Source of the DNA: Alistipes sp. | GTDB taxonomy: Bacteria; Bacteroidota; Bacteroidia; Bacteroidales; Rikenellaceae | Assembly: GCA_017531305.1 (NCBI GenBank) | Contig: JAFXLG010000064.1 | Coordinates: forward strand, 1-39,191 | Direction: 5' to 3' | DNA length: 39,191 nucleotides | Part shown: positions 25,452-32,445 of the stretch, piece after piece | How positions within the stretch are numbered: position 1 is the first letter of the stretch | Layout of the letters: each line of letters starts with the position of its first letter | Notes under the pieces: generated by a model | Told to the model about the DNA's origin: nothing | What the model saw: the letters and a program-made list of their open reading frames with translations, nothing else | Databases searched by the model: none | Program-made: the position numbers and the translations under genes

Positions 25452-26261
25452 ATGAAATCTATACTTGATTCTCGCCCCGAATTGGCGTATGAGGTTGCTC
25501 AGGTTGCCGAAGTAGCAGGTTACTTGTGGCAAAAGGGATGGGCTGAGCGTAATGGTGGAAATATCACCGTAAATGTGACTCATTGCGTGGATGATGAGAT
25601 CCGCCAGATGCCACCTATCTCAGAGCCGATAGCTATGGGGCAAAAGTTGCCTCATTTGAAGGGTTGCTACTTCTTCTGTAAGGGCACAAACAAGCGTATG
25701 CGTGATTTGGCTCGATTTCCAATGAAGAATGGCTCTGTGATCCGTATCTTGGACGATTGCGAGCATTACGAAATCGTGGCAGATAATCCCGTAAAACCCA
25801 CTTCAGAGTTGCCAGCACACCTTGCCATGCATAACTATCTGCTCGGCAAAGGCGTAGATTGTAAGGCAGCGTTGCATACCCACCCTATCGAGCTTGTGGC
25901 TATGTCGCATGCCGATAAGTTTCTTGAGAAGGATGTACTTACTTACCTGTTGTGGAGCATGATCCCTGAGACTAAAGCATTCTGTCCGCGTGGTTTGGGC
26001 GTGGTGAGATATGAGTTACCTGGGTCACAAATCTTGGCAGACGCCACCATTGCACAGCTCGATGAGTATGATGTTACGCTTTGGGAGAAGCATGGTGTAT
26101 GTGCCGTTGGTCAGAACATCATGGAGGCTTTTGATCAGGTCGATGTGTTGAATAAATCTGCTCAGATATACATTTCAGCCAAAAATATGGGCTTCGAGCC
26201 TGATGGCATGACTCGTGAGCAGATGCAGGAGATGACCAAGGCTTTTGGCTTGCCCAAATAA
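25452..26261 (+). CDS. rhaD: Rhamnulose-1-phosphate aldolase
   Basis: A 269-residue class II aldolase splitting L-rhamnulose-1-phosphate into dihydroxyacetone phosphate and L-lactaldehyde. The zinc ligands are expected in ALHTHPIELVAMSH and the later LWEKHGVCAVG. NGGNITVNV near residue 35 binds the phosphate, and SELPAHLAMHNYL precedes the zinc site. Length matches E. coli RhaD (274). It is the last rhamnose gene. The lactaldehyde reductase that normally handles its second product is not in the window. Confidence 0.95.
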   Translation: MKSILDSRPELAYEVAQVAEVAGYLWQKGWAERNGGNITVNVTHCVDDEIRQMPPISEPIAMGQKLPHLKGCYFFCKGTNKRMRDLARFPMKNGSVIRILDDCEHYEIVADNPVKPTSELPAHLAMHNYLLGKGVDCKAALHTHPIELVAMSHADKFLEKDVLTYLLWSMIPETKAFCPRGLGVVRYELPGSQILADATIAQLDEYDVTLWEKHGVCAVGQNIMEAFDQVDVLNKSAQIYISAKNMGFEPDGMTREQMQEMTKAFGLPK

Positions 26262-26276
26262 AGCTGATGTAACAAG

Positions 26277-26319
26277 AAAGAGAGAGGTTATTCGCACTTG
26301 ACGGATAACCTCTCTCTTT
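26277..26319. terminator. Bidirectional terminator after the rhamnose operon
   Basis: A perfect 15-base-pair stem (AAAGAGAGAGGTTAT with ATAACCTCTCTCTTT) around a 13-base loop, placed between rhaD and the convergent phosphatase gene. Confidence 0.9.
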
Positions 26320-26323
26320 TGCT

Positions 26324-26800
26324 TTATTTATTCTCTAACAATTCATCGAGCAATGTAGCACAACCATCCTCTAACATATCCAGAACAAGTTCAAAGCCCT
26401 CTCTGCCTTCGTAATATGGATCGGGAACGTAGCTGCGATCAGGAAAATTTAGACTGTACTCCACGAAACGATGAACTTTGTCTAAATATTTCCTTTCGGG
26501 AGCCATGCGGCAGACATTTTCGTAGTTCATATCATCCATTACGATGATTCTATCGAAAAGCAGGAAATCTTCTTCGCGGAATTTACGTGATCGGTGAGTG
26601 AGATTATATCCGCGGCGCGATGCAGCACTACGCATACGGTGATCGGGAAGTTCGCCAGCATGACCGCCATAGGTTCCAGCAGAGTCAATCTCGATCAGAT
26701 GCTCTACACCTCGCTCTTTGACTAAATGGTGCATAATGCCATCCGCTGCTGGAGAACGACAGATGTTGCCCAAGCATATGAAGATAATCTTTTGTTTCAT
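26324..26800 (-). CDS. Low-molecular-weight protein-tyrosine phosphatase
   Basis: A 158-residue cytoplasmic phosphatase. The P-loop CLGNICRS has Cys9 as nucleophile and Arg15, preceded by IIFI. The general-acid loop is VPDPYYEG near residue 119, with the Asp and the two tyrosines usual for this family. Length is standard. Such enzymes often oppose a BY-kinase in capsule export, but no kinase or capsule gene is nearby, and general phosphotyrosine or arginine-phosphate removal is also possible. The gene has its own promoter, divergent from the DoxX-like gene. Confidence 0.94.
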   Translation of the reverse strand: MKQKIIFICLGNICRSPAADGIMHHLVKERGVEHLIEIDSAGTYGGHAGELPDHRMRSAASRRGYNLTHRSRKFREEDFLLFDRIIVMDDMNYENVCRMAPERKYLDKVHRFVEYSLNFPDRSYVPDPYYEGREGFELVLDMLEDGCATLLDELLENK

Positions 26801-26820
26801 ATAGTCTAAATTTTACAGTG

Positions 26821-26828
26821 CAAATATA
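26821..26828 (-). promoter_or_regulatory. -7 box of the tyrosine phosphatase gene
   Basis: TATATTTG on the minus strand matches TAnnTTTG exactly, 20 bases upstream of the start codon. Confidence 0.5.
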
Positions 26829-26883
26829 ACGATAAATACTTTATGGGTAAACATCTGGTCTGTTTTTTGAATTACGAGTGGGT

Positions 26884-27294
26884 ATGGACAAAAACAAAAA
26901 ACAAATTCCCGTAGAGGGTAAGAGTTACTCGGTGGCGATACTCTTTTTGAGATTATTTATTGGTGCGGTGATGCTACTCCACATCATCGGCAAGATGCAG
27001 ACCTATGATAATTTGGTTTTGGAGTACAACAGTTTCCTCGGCATGAGCCCAGCGACTTCGCTCGCGCTCTCGATGATTGTAGAGGGCATATTGGCTGCGA
27101 TGATAATCATTGGCTTTGCCACACGATTGGCAGCAATGTTGATGGTGGCGGCGACTATCGTGACGCTTATAGATGTGATCATGACCGCAGGGATGTCGAT
27201 GGTAGAAGTGAAACTCCAGATCCTATATTTGGGCATTTTTCTGACGCTTGCTATATCGGGCGGAGGTGTCTATGCCTACCGCCTACCACGCTAA
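26884..27294 (+). CDS. DoxX-like integral membrane protein
   Basis: A 136-residue protein with four predicted membrane helices (about residues 18-40, 55-77, 82-102 and 107-130), matching the DoxX/DoxD small-membrane-protein family in length and in the pattern ILFLRLFIGAVMLLHIIGKM followed by VEGILAAMIIIGFATRLAA. Members have been linked to oxidative or sulphur stress, but no reaction can be assigned. I chose the ATG at 26884; a GTG two codons upstream (26878) is also possible. The gene stands alone. Confidence 0.82.
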   Translation: MDKNKKQIPVEGKSYSVAILFLRLFIGAVMLLHIIGKMQTYDNLVLEYNSFLGMSPATSLALSMIVEGILAAMIIIGFATRLAAMLMVAATIVTLIDVIMTAGMSMVEVKLQILYLGIFLTLAISGGGVYAYRLPR

Positions 27295-27370
27295 GGAAGA
27301 TAAATCTGGTCTAATTAGTTATACAATTTGTCAAAAAGTAATTATGTGTAGGTGAAAACCATTTTTTTTG

Positions 27371-27378
27371 TAAATTTG
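27371..27378 (+). promoter_or_regulatory. -7 box of the envelope operon
   Basis: TAAATTTG matches TAnnTTTG exactly, 25 bases before the start codon of the YtfJ-like gene. Confidence 0.55.
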
Positions 27379-27403
27379 CACCACCGAATAATATAATAAG
27401 ACT

Positions 27404-27955
27404 ATGAAAAAAATGATTTTTTTATTTGTTGCCACTCTATTTATCGCAGTGGCAGCAAACGCTCAGGAGTCTAAAGGAAAGAATGGTATCGTGGAGTTGC
27501 CTATCCCTCATAAGGTTGAGAATATCGTAATGGAGGATCTAAACGGTGATGATAAGAAGATGCCATTCTGGGGAGAAAAGCACTTGCTCATATTTTATGT
27601 TGATCCCGACAAGGCAAAGCAGAATGAGGACTTTACTTACGAGATAGAGTATAATCATGCAGCCAGTGGCGATAATATCGAAGGATTTGGTATTATCAAT
27701 CTGAAGGATTCATGGTATCCTATCCCCAATAGTGCAGTAAGGTCTATCGCGAAAAAACGTACCGAAAAAAATGGCGCGCTAATTCTCACCGATCCCGATC
27801 GCCGTCTGGCGAAGGCTTGGGGGTTGGGTGACTGCAACAATAAATTTGTCATGTTGCTAATCAGCCGTGAGGGCGAACTTGTATTCTGCCGCAAGGGCGA
27901 ATTTACAGAGCAGGATAAGGCGGATTTTTACGAGATAATCAAGAAATATCGCTAA
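27404..27955 (+). CDS. Exported thioredoxin-fold protein, YtfJ-like
   Basis: A 183-residue secreted protein with a clear signal peptide (cleavage after ANA, residue 20). The mature part resembles YtfJ-type proteins with a thioredoxin-like fold: HLLIFYVDPDKAKQNEDF, a central segment leading to VRSIAKKRTEK, and the C-terminal LILTDPDRRLAKAWGLGDCNNKFVMLLISREGELV. No CxxC is present, so classical disulphide exchange is unlikely; a single cysteine sits in GDCNN. Its function is unknown. It starts an operon with the outer-membrane barrel (19-base gap) and the phosphoethanolamine transferase, which suggests an envelope role. Confidence 0.75.
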   Translation: MKKMIFLFVATLFIAVAANAQESKGKNGIVELPIPHKVENIVMEDLNGDDKKMPFWGEKHLLIFYVDPDKAKQNEDFTYEIEYNHAASGDNIEGFGIINLKDSWYPIPNSAVRSIAKKRTEKNGALILTDPDRRLAKAWGLGDCNNKFVMLLISREGELVFCRKGEFTEQDKADFYEIIKKYR

Positions 27956-27974
27956 ATAGCATTTATGCACTGAG

Positions 27975-29207
27975 ATGATTCGAATTTTTCTGACGTTCAT
28001 ATCCCTGTTTGTTGTGTCATCTGTTATGGCGCAAGGGTCACTCAACGCTCAGAAAACGACTTCTCAAGAAGCTACTACCCTATTTACTCCGATAAATTAC
28101 TCTGAAGTACAACGCCAATTAGATCGTGCTTCGAGCGAGCCATGGGCATTAAAAGTTCTACGCCGAGTGCGTAATCCGCTTGGAGAAGATGCGATGTTGT
28201 TCTCACGGGTAAAGCTCAATAGTGCATTGGGATTCGGATATGCTGCAGAGACGGGTTTCTTAATCAATGGTGTCTTCTCGGGTCGATACAAGATTGATGA
28301 AGAGGATGCTGCTCAGTCTTTTTCCTCATTTAATCTTGTGGCTCAAGCATCGGTCAAGGGCTTTTTTCAATTCAAAGTTCAAGGAGAGAACTATTTTGAT
28401 TCCGATGCACGAATCTTGAATTACGAAATTGGCTATGGCGTATTGCCTATTCGATTCTGGGGTTTGGGTTACGAATCGGCAAATGTCAATTCACGATCAA
28501 AATATAGTCGCCGTACTTTTGCTGGCTCTGCGACATTTTTGAATCGAGTAGTTGGCGATTTTTATGCTGGTGCATCGCTCGATCTCAGATACAATAAAGC
28601 TACCTCGATTGATCAGCTTGCACAACAATACCTCTTGGCACATGGCATAACGCGCGAAAGAGCCTTCTCTACGGGTTTGGGTGTGGTGCTGCAATTTGAC
28701 AATAGAGATAACGCATACTCCACTACCTCTGGATGGTTTGTTTCGTTGCTTACCGAAATTAGACCTAAGGGATTGGGTGATTGCGGCTCTACTCTGTGGC
28801 ATGTGAAGGCTGTAGCGGATTACTTTACTCCACTTTGGCAAGGAGGAGTATTGGGCGTTGATTTGTATGCTGATTTGTGGTCATATTCGACTCCGTGGTT
28901 TATGTGGGTATGCATAGGTGGCGGATCAAGAATGCGAGGATACTATTTTGGTCGTTTTACAGATCGAAAGATGGCAACAGCGCAGGTCGAATTACGTCAA
29001 CACATCTACGGCCCTTTCGGATGTGCAGTCTGGGGTGGCGTAGGAAGTGTTTTTGACTCGCATAAAAATATAGATTTTTCGGAGCTATTACCCAACTATG
29101 GTTTGGGTGTGCGTATTGATCTGGGCAAAGGTAGCCGACTCAGAGTAGATTATGGATTTGGTCGCCACTCAAATGGTTTGGTGATTGGAATGAATGAAGC
29201 GTTTTAA
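27975..29207 (+). CDS. Outer-membrane beta-barrel, Omp85/BamA-like without POTRA domains
   Basis: A 410-residue outer-membrane protein. The signal peptide ends at VMA (residue 19). About 50 residues follow, then a run of alternating polar/hydrophobic strands that would fill a 16-strand barrel. Near the C-terminus GGGSRMRGYYFGRFTDRKMA resembles the (V/M)RG(F/Y) motif of the Omp85 barrel lid loop, and the last strand is RVDYGFGRHSNGLVIGMNEAF, ending in Phe. There is no room for a POTRA domain, so it is not BamA or TamA itself. Substrate unknown. Its stop codon overlaps the next start by 1 base, so the two proteins are probably made together. Confidence 0.85.
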   Translation: MIRIFLTFISLFVVSSVMAQGSLNAQKTTSQEATTLFTPINYSEVQRQLDRASSEPWALKVLRRVRNPLGEDAMLFSRVKLNSALGFGYAAETGFLINGVFSGRYKIDEEDAAQSFSSFNLVAQASVKGFFQFKVQGENYFDSDARILNYEIGYGVLPIRFWGLGYESANVNSRSKYSRRTFAGSATFLNRVVGDFYAGASLDLRYNKATSIDQLAQQYLLAHGITRERAFSTGLGVVLQFDNRDNAYSTTSGWFVSLLTEIRPKGLGDCGSTLWHVKAVADYFTPLWQGGVLGVDLYADLWSYSTPWFMWVCIGGGSRMRGYYFGRFTDRKMATAQVELRQHIYGPFGCAVWGGVGSVFDSHKNIDFSELLPNYGLGVRIDLGKGSRLRVDYGFGRHSNGLVIGMNEAF

Positions 29208-30886
29208 TGAAGTTATTGAATAAAATATATAGTGCAACATGGCTTAATATTGGCTTTTTACTCTCGCTGATGTTGCCTGTGGGAATCCTTACGTGGACAG
29301 AGAAAAATCCATTCTGGGTATCGTTGGTTGCTATTCTGTTGCCACTGGGATTCTACTCATGTTTTATGGCTCTCTCTAAGCGTTCGGGCAGAATGGTCTG
29401 GTGGGGGTTCATATTCGTCTTTTTTAGTGCATTTCAGGTTGTACTATCATACTTGTTTGGTAATTCGGTCATTGCCACCGATATGTTCCTAAATCTGCTC
29501 ACCACTAATCCTGACGAGGCAGGAGAGCTTTTGGCAAATATATATCCATCCGTGATTGCCGTAGTGGTGATATATATACCTTTGCTATGGATAGCTTCGA
29601 TGCATCTGAAGCGCAAAATCCAAGTCTCAGATCTGTTCCGTCAAAGATTAATTAAGTATGGTGCAAGTAGCCTACTAATGGGCATATTGATACTTGTGGT
29701 GTGTTGCCGAGGAGATATTCGCCGAGTGCTAAGAGATGAGGTTTTTCCTATCAACGTAAGCTATAATCTCGGTCTGGCAATCTCGGAGTCTAATAAGGTG
29801 GCAAACTTTGAGGAGAGTTCTGCTGGTTTTACCTATGATGCTTATCGAGACATCAAGCCCAAATATAGAGAGGTCTATGTGCTTGTCATCGGCGAGGCTT
29901 CACGAGCTTGTAGCTGGCAACTGTATGGCTATGATCGTAAGACCAATCCTCTGCTCTCGAAGCGTAGCGACCTTTCGGTTTTCTACAATGTGTTAACTCA
30001 GAGCAACACCACACATAAGAGTGTGCCGATGATACTCTCTTCTGTTCATACCTCAGAACATGACGAGCTGTATCGCCGTAGCGGAATCCCTGCGCTCTTC
30101 AACGAGGTGGGTTTTTCTACCTATTTCATTTCGAATCAATCTCCACAAGGAGCTATGATCGACAACTTGGCTCACGATGCCAAGCATGTTATCTATCTGG
30201 ATTCGCCTCGTCTGGATATGCAGTTGGTAGATGCTATGCGCAAAGCCTTGGAGGAGGATCATTCGGAGCGAATACTCTTTGTGCTGCATACCTACGGCTC
30301 ACACTTTAGTTACTACCAGCGTTATCCACGCTCTTTTGCCGAATTTACTCCCGAAGCAGATGTTGCCATATCGAGAAATAATATGGAGCTGATTCGTAAT
30401 ACGTACGATAACTCCGTACTCTACACCGACCATGTCTTAAATGAGGTTATTTCGACATTGGAGGGGCTGAAGAACACCTCGTGTGCGATGTTCTATTGTG
30501 CCGACCACGGAGAGGATCTGATGGACACTCAGGATGAGCGATTTTTACACGCCTCGCCTACCGTGACCTATTTCCAGTTGCATGTGGCTTCGTTGGCGTG
30601 GTTCTCTGAGAGTTTCAAGCGCGAGCATCCTGCAAAGGTTAAGGCTTCACGCCGCAATGCCCACGCTCCCGCTACCACATTCAGCGTATTTCATACCATG
30701 GCAGATATGGCTTCGATTAACTCCGATTATGTCGATTTGTCGGCATCGTTGTTAAGCCCCGATTTTGATTTCGATGCGGAGCGATACTATCTTGACGATC
30801 ACAATCAGGCGGTGGTTTTGGACGAGAATATCGGTATAAATGCCATGCAACGCGATCTGTTCCGAAGACATGGCATAGATTTGTAG
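29207..30886 (+). CDS. Phosphoethanolamine transferase, EptA-like
   Basis: A 559-residue inner-membrane enzyme. About five N-terminal helices (residues 10-165) carry a periplasmic sulfatase-fold domain. Motifs: LVIGEASRACSWQLYGYDR with the metal-binding Glu, SNTTHKSVPMIL with the likely Thr nucleophile (268 or 269), LHTYGSHFSYY, NSVLYTDHVLNEV and CADHGED with the metal-binding Asp/His. Family members move phosphoethanolamine from phosphatidylethanolamine to lipid A or other glycans, lowering surface charge and sensitivity to cationic peptides. The acceptor here is unknown. It is translationally coupled to the outer-membrane barrel gene and ends before a stem-loop. Confidence 0.9.
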   Translation: MKLLNKIYSATWLNIGFLLSLMLPVGILTWTEKNPFWVSLVAILLPLGFYSCFMALSKRSGRMVWWGFIFVFFSAFQVVLSYLFGNSVIATDMFLNLLTTNPDEAGELLANIYPSVIAVVVIYIPLLWIASMHLKRKIQVSDLFRQRLIKYGASSLLMGILILVVCCRGDIRRVLRDEVFPINVSYNLGLAISESNKVANFEESSAGFTYDAYRDIKPKYREVYVLVIGEASRACSWQLYGYDRKTNPLLSKRSDLSVFYNVLTQSNTTHKSVPMILSSVHTSEHDELYRRSGIPALFNEVGFSTYFISNQSPQGAMIDNLAHDAKHVIYLDSPRLDMQLVDAMRKALEEDHSERILFVLHTYGSHFSYYQRYPRSFAEFTPEADVAISRNNMELIRNTYDNSVLYTDHVLNEVISTLEGLKNTSCAMFYCADHGEDLMDTQDERFLHASPTVTYFQLHVASLAWFSESFKREHPAKVKASRRNAHAPATTFSVFHTMADMASINSDYVDLSASLLSPDFDFDAERYYLDDHNQAVVLDENIGINAMQRDLFRRHGIDL

Positions 30887-30917
30887 CCGCCAGAGCATAA
30901 AATAAGCGCAAAAATAA

Positions 30918-30949
30918 AGAGGAGTGTCCCACGCTTGGAACACTCCTCT
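30918..30949. terminator. Bidirectional terminator between the EptA-like and histone-like genes
   Basis: A 10-base-pair stem (AGAGGAGTGT with ACACTCCTCT) around a 12-base loop. The minus-strand side ends in a T-rich run, the better tail for the histone-like gene. Confidence 0.8.
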
Positions 30950-30969
30950 ATTGTTTGGATAATCTAAAA

Positions 30970-31146
30970 TTACTTCTTAGACTCCTCTACAGATACCTTA
31001 CGGAACTCCTTCAAAAGCTTTGTAAGCTCCAAAGCAGCCTTACGAGCGCGTGTACCTGCAGCCTTGTTGTTCTTCTCTACCTGCGCAGTAGCGTTTACAG
31101 AGAAAAGCTCGATCTGAGCATTGATCTGATCTACTAGATTCTTCAT
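30970..31146 (-). CDS. Histone H1-like DNA-binding protein (Hc1 family), 58 residues
   Basis: A small gene encoding MKNLVDQINAQIELF followed by a lysine- and arginine-rich helix (NNKAAGTRARKAALELTKLLKEFRKVS) ending EESKK. The pattern and size match the Hc1-type histone H1-like proteins common in Bacteroidota, which coat and compact the nucleoid. It has its own promoter, a start codon at 31144-31146 and a terminator after it. The functional role (nucleoid compaction) comes from the family and is not shown here. Confidence 0.85.
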   Translation of the reverse strand: MKNLVDQINAQIELFSVNATAQVEKNNKAAGTRARKAALELTKLLKEFRKVSVEESKK

Positions 31147-31177
31147 GATAAAAATTATTTAGTGGTTTGTTTGGGGA

Positions 31178-31185
31178 CAAATATA
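31178..31185 (-). promoter_or_regulatory. -7 box of the histone-like gene
   Basis: TATATTTG on the minus strand matches TAnnTTTG. A TTTG lies 17 bases further upstream. The predicted leader is about 28 bases. Confidence 0.5.
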
Positions 31186-31318
31186 TGAAATTTTCTCATA
31201 ACCAAATAATTTTCAACAAAAAATCGTTAGAAAAATCTTTTATTACCAGAGAGTTGCCCGATTTTATAAAGTGCGGTGGCATATTTTTTGACTCCACACA
31301 GTTAAAATCAGTATCATT

Positions 31319-32443
31319 ATGCGACTAAGGGTTAATTTACTTTTGCTTGCAGGGGTGTTGATTCTGGCTTCTTGCCATAGATCTCACCACAAATCGAAGA
31401 GTCCCGAAGCGGAACCTGCAATGCGTATTGAGGTGAGTGAGGTCAAAAAAGACTCTATCACCATGCAATATGAGTTTACGACTCATCTTCAGAGTAATTA
31501 CGATGCCGTCATACAACCTCGTGTGAACGGGTATCTGCTCAAGAAGAACTATCAATCTGGTATGCCCGTCAGAAAGGGAGATTTGATATTTGTCATCGAG
31601 TCAAATCTGCTCAGCACCTCGATGCGTGCAGCCGAAGCACAATTATACTCCGCCCAAGCACAGTTAGCTGAGAGCGAAAATAATTACAACCGAGCTAAAC
31701 CTTTGGCTGAGTTAAATGCTATAAGTCAGTCGCAATTAGATCAATATCGGGCAGAATACCTCTCTGCTCAGTCGTCCGTTAAATCGGCTCGGCAGAATCT
31801 CGAAAGCACGCGTCTGCAGGTGGGTTACGCCAAAATTTATGCCCCAATAAGCGGCATAATTGCATCATCCGAGGCTCATGTGGGAGATTATGTAGGTCCT
31901 GCCACACAATTCCAAGTTTTGACCACTATCTCCAATCTTGACACACTTTCGGCGCAATTGGCTATACCTACTTCGCTCTACTTGAAATACGCTCGCGAGG
32001 GTAAAAGTTATGAAAATCAGAATCTGCTTTCCGATATCAGGCTATTTCTAAGTTCGGGTGAGGAGTATGGCTACAAAGGAGTCTATGACTACACGAAGCA
32101 AAATATCTCATCATCGAGTGGTACGATCTCTATCGTGGTCGATTTTCCCAACCCCGACTCAACGCTTAAAGCGGGCGAATATGCAAACGTGCGCGTGGGA
32201 ATGGGTGGCAAAAGAGCCAAAATCATGATCCCTCAGAGTGCTGTCAATCGGATACAGAACATCTCGTCGGTATGGGTAGTAAAGCCCGACAATACGGTGG
32301 AGTATCGAGCAGTGAAGTTGGGCGATACGTTCAACGATATGTGGATCGTAGAGGAGGGGTTGTCTGTGGGTGAGATGGTGGCGTTGACGGGATTGCAGAA
32401 GTTGCACGCAGGAATGAAGGTTGTACCAAATAAAACGGAGTAA
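31319..32443 (+). CDS. RND efflux periplasmic adaptor (membrane fusion protein)
   Basis: A 374-residue adaptor that bridges the inner-membrane pump and the outer-membrane channel. A lipoprotein signal ends in LASC (residues 16-19). The biotinyl-lipoyl halves are visible as IQPRVNGYLLKKNYQSGMPVRKGDLIF and, after the coiled-coil hairpin (about 95-155), VGYAKIYAPISGIIASSEAHVGDYV. Beta-barrel and membrane-proximal domains follow, with PQSAVNRIQNISSVWVV. Length fits AcrA/MexA (about 380-400). It begins the RND operon, 2 bases before the pump gene. No TetR- or MarR-type repressor is next to it. Confidence 0.94.
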   Translation: MRLRVNLLLLAGVLILASCHRSHHKSKSPEAEPAMRIEVSEVKKDSITMQYEFTTHLQSNYDAVIQPRVNGYLLKKNYQSGMPVRKGDLIFVIESNLLSTSMRAAEAQLYSAQAQLAESENNYNRAKPLAELNAISQSQLDQYRAEYLSAQSSVKSARQNLESTRLQVGYAKIYAPISGIIASSEAHVGDYVGPATQFQVLTTISNLDTLSAQLAIPTSLYLKYAREGKSYENQNLLSDIRLFLSSGEEYGYKGVYDYTKQNISSSSGTISIVVDFPNPDSTLKAGEYANVRVGMGGKRAKIMIPQSAVNRIQNISSVWVVKPDNTVEYRAVKLGDTFNDMWIVEEGLSVGEMVALTGLQKLHAGMKVVPNKTE

Positions 32444-32445
32444 AG

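Noticed and set aside
29207-30886. Sulfatase annotation for the EptA-like gene
   Set aside because: The fold is shared, but the N-terminal membrane helices and Thr nucleophile context fit phosphoethanolamine transferases; no Cys/Ser-x-P-x-R sulfatase motif is present.
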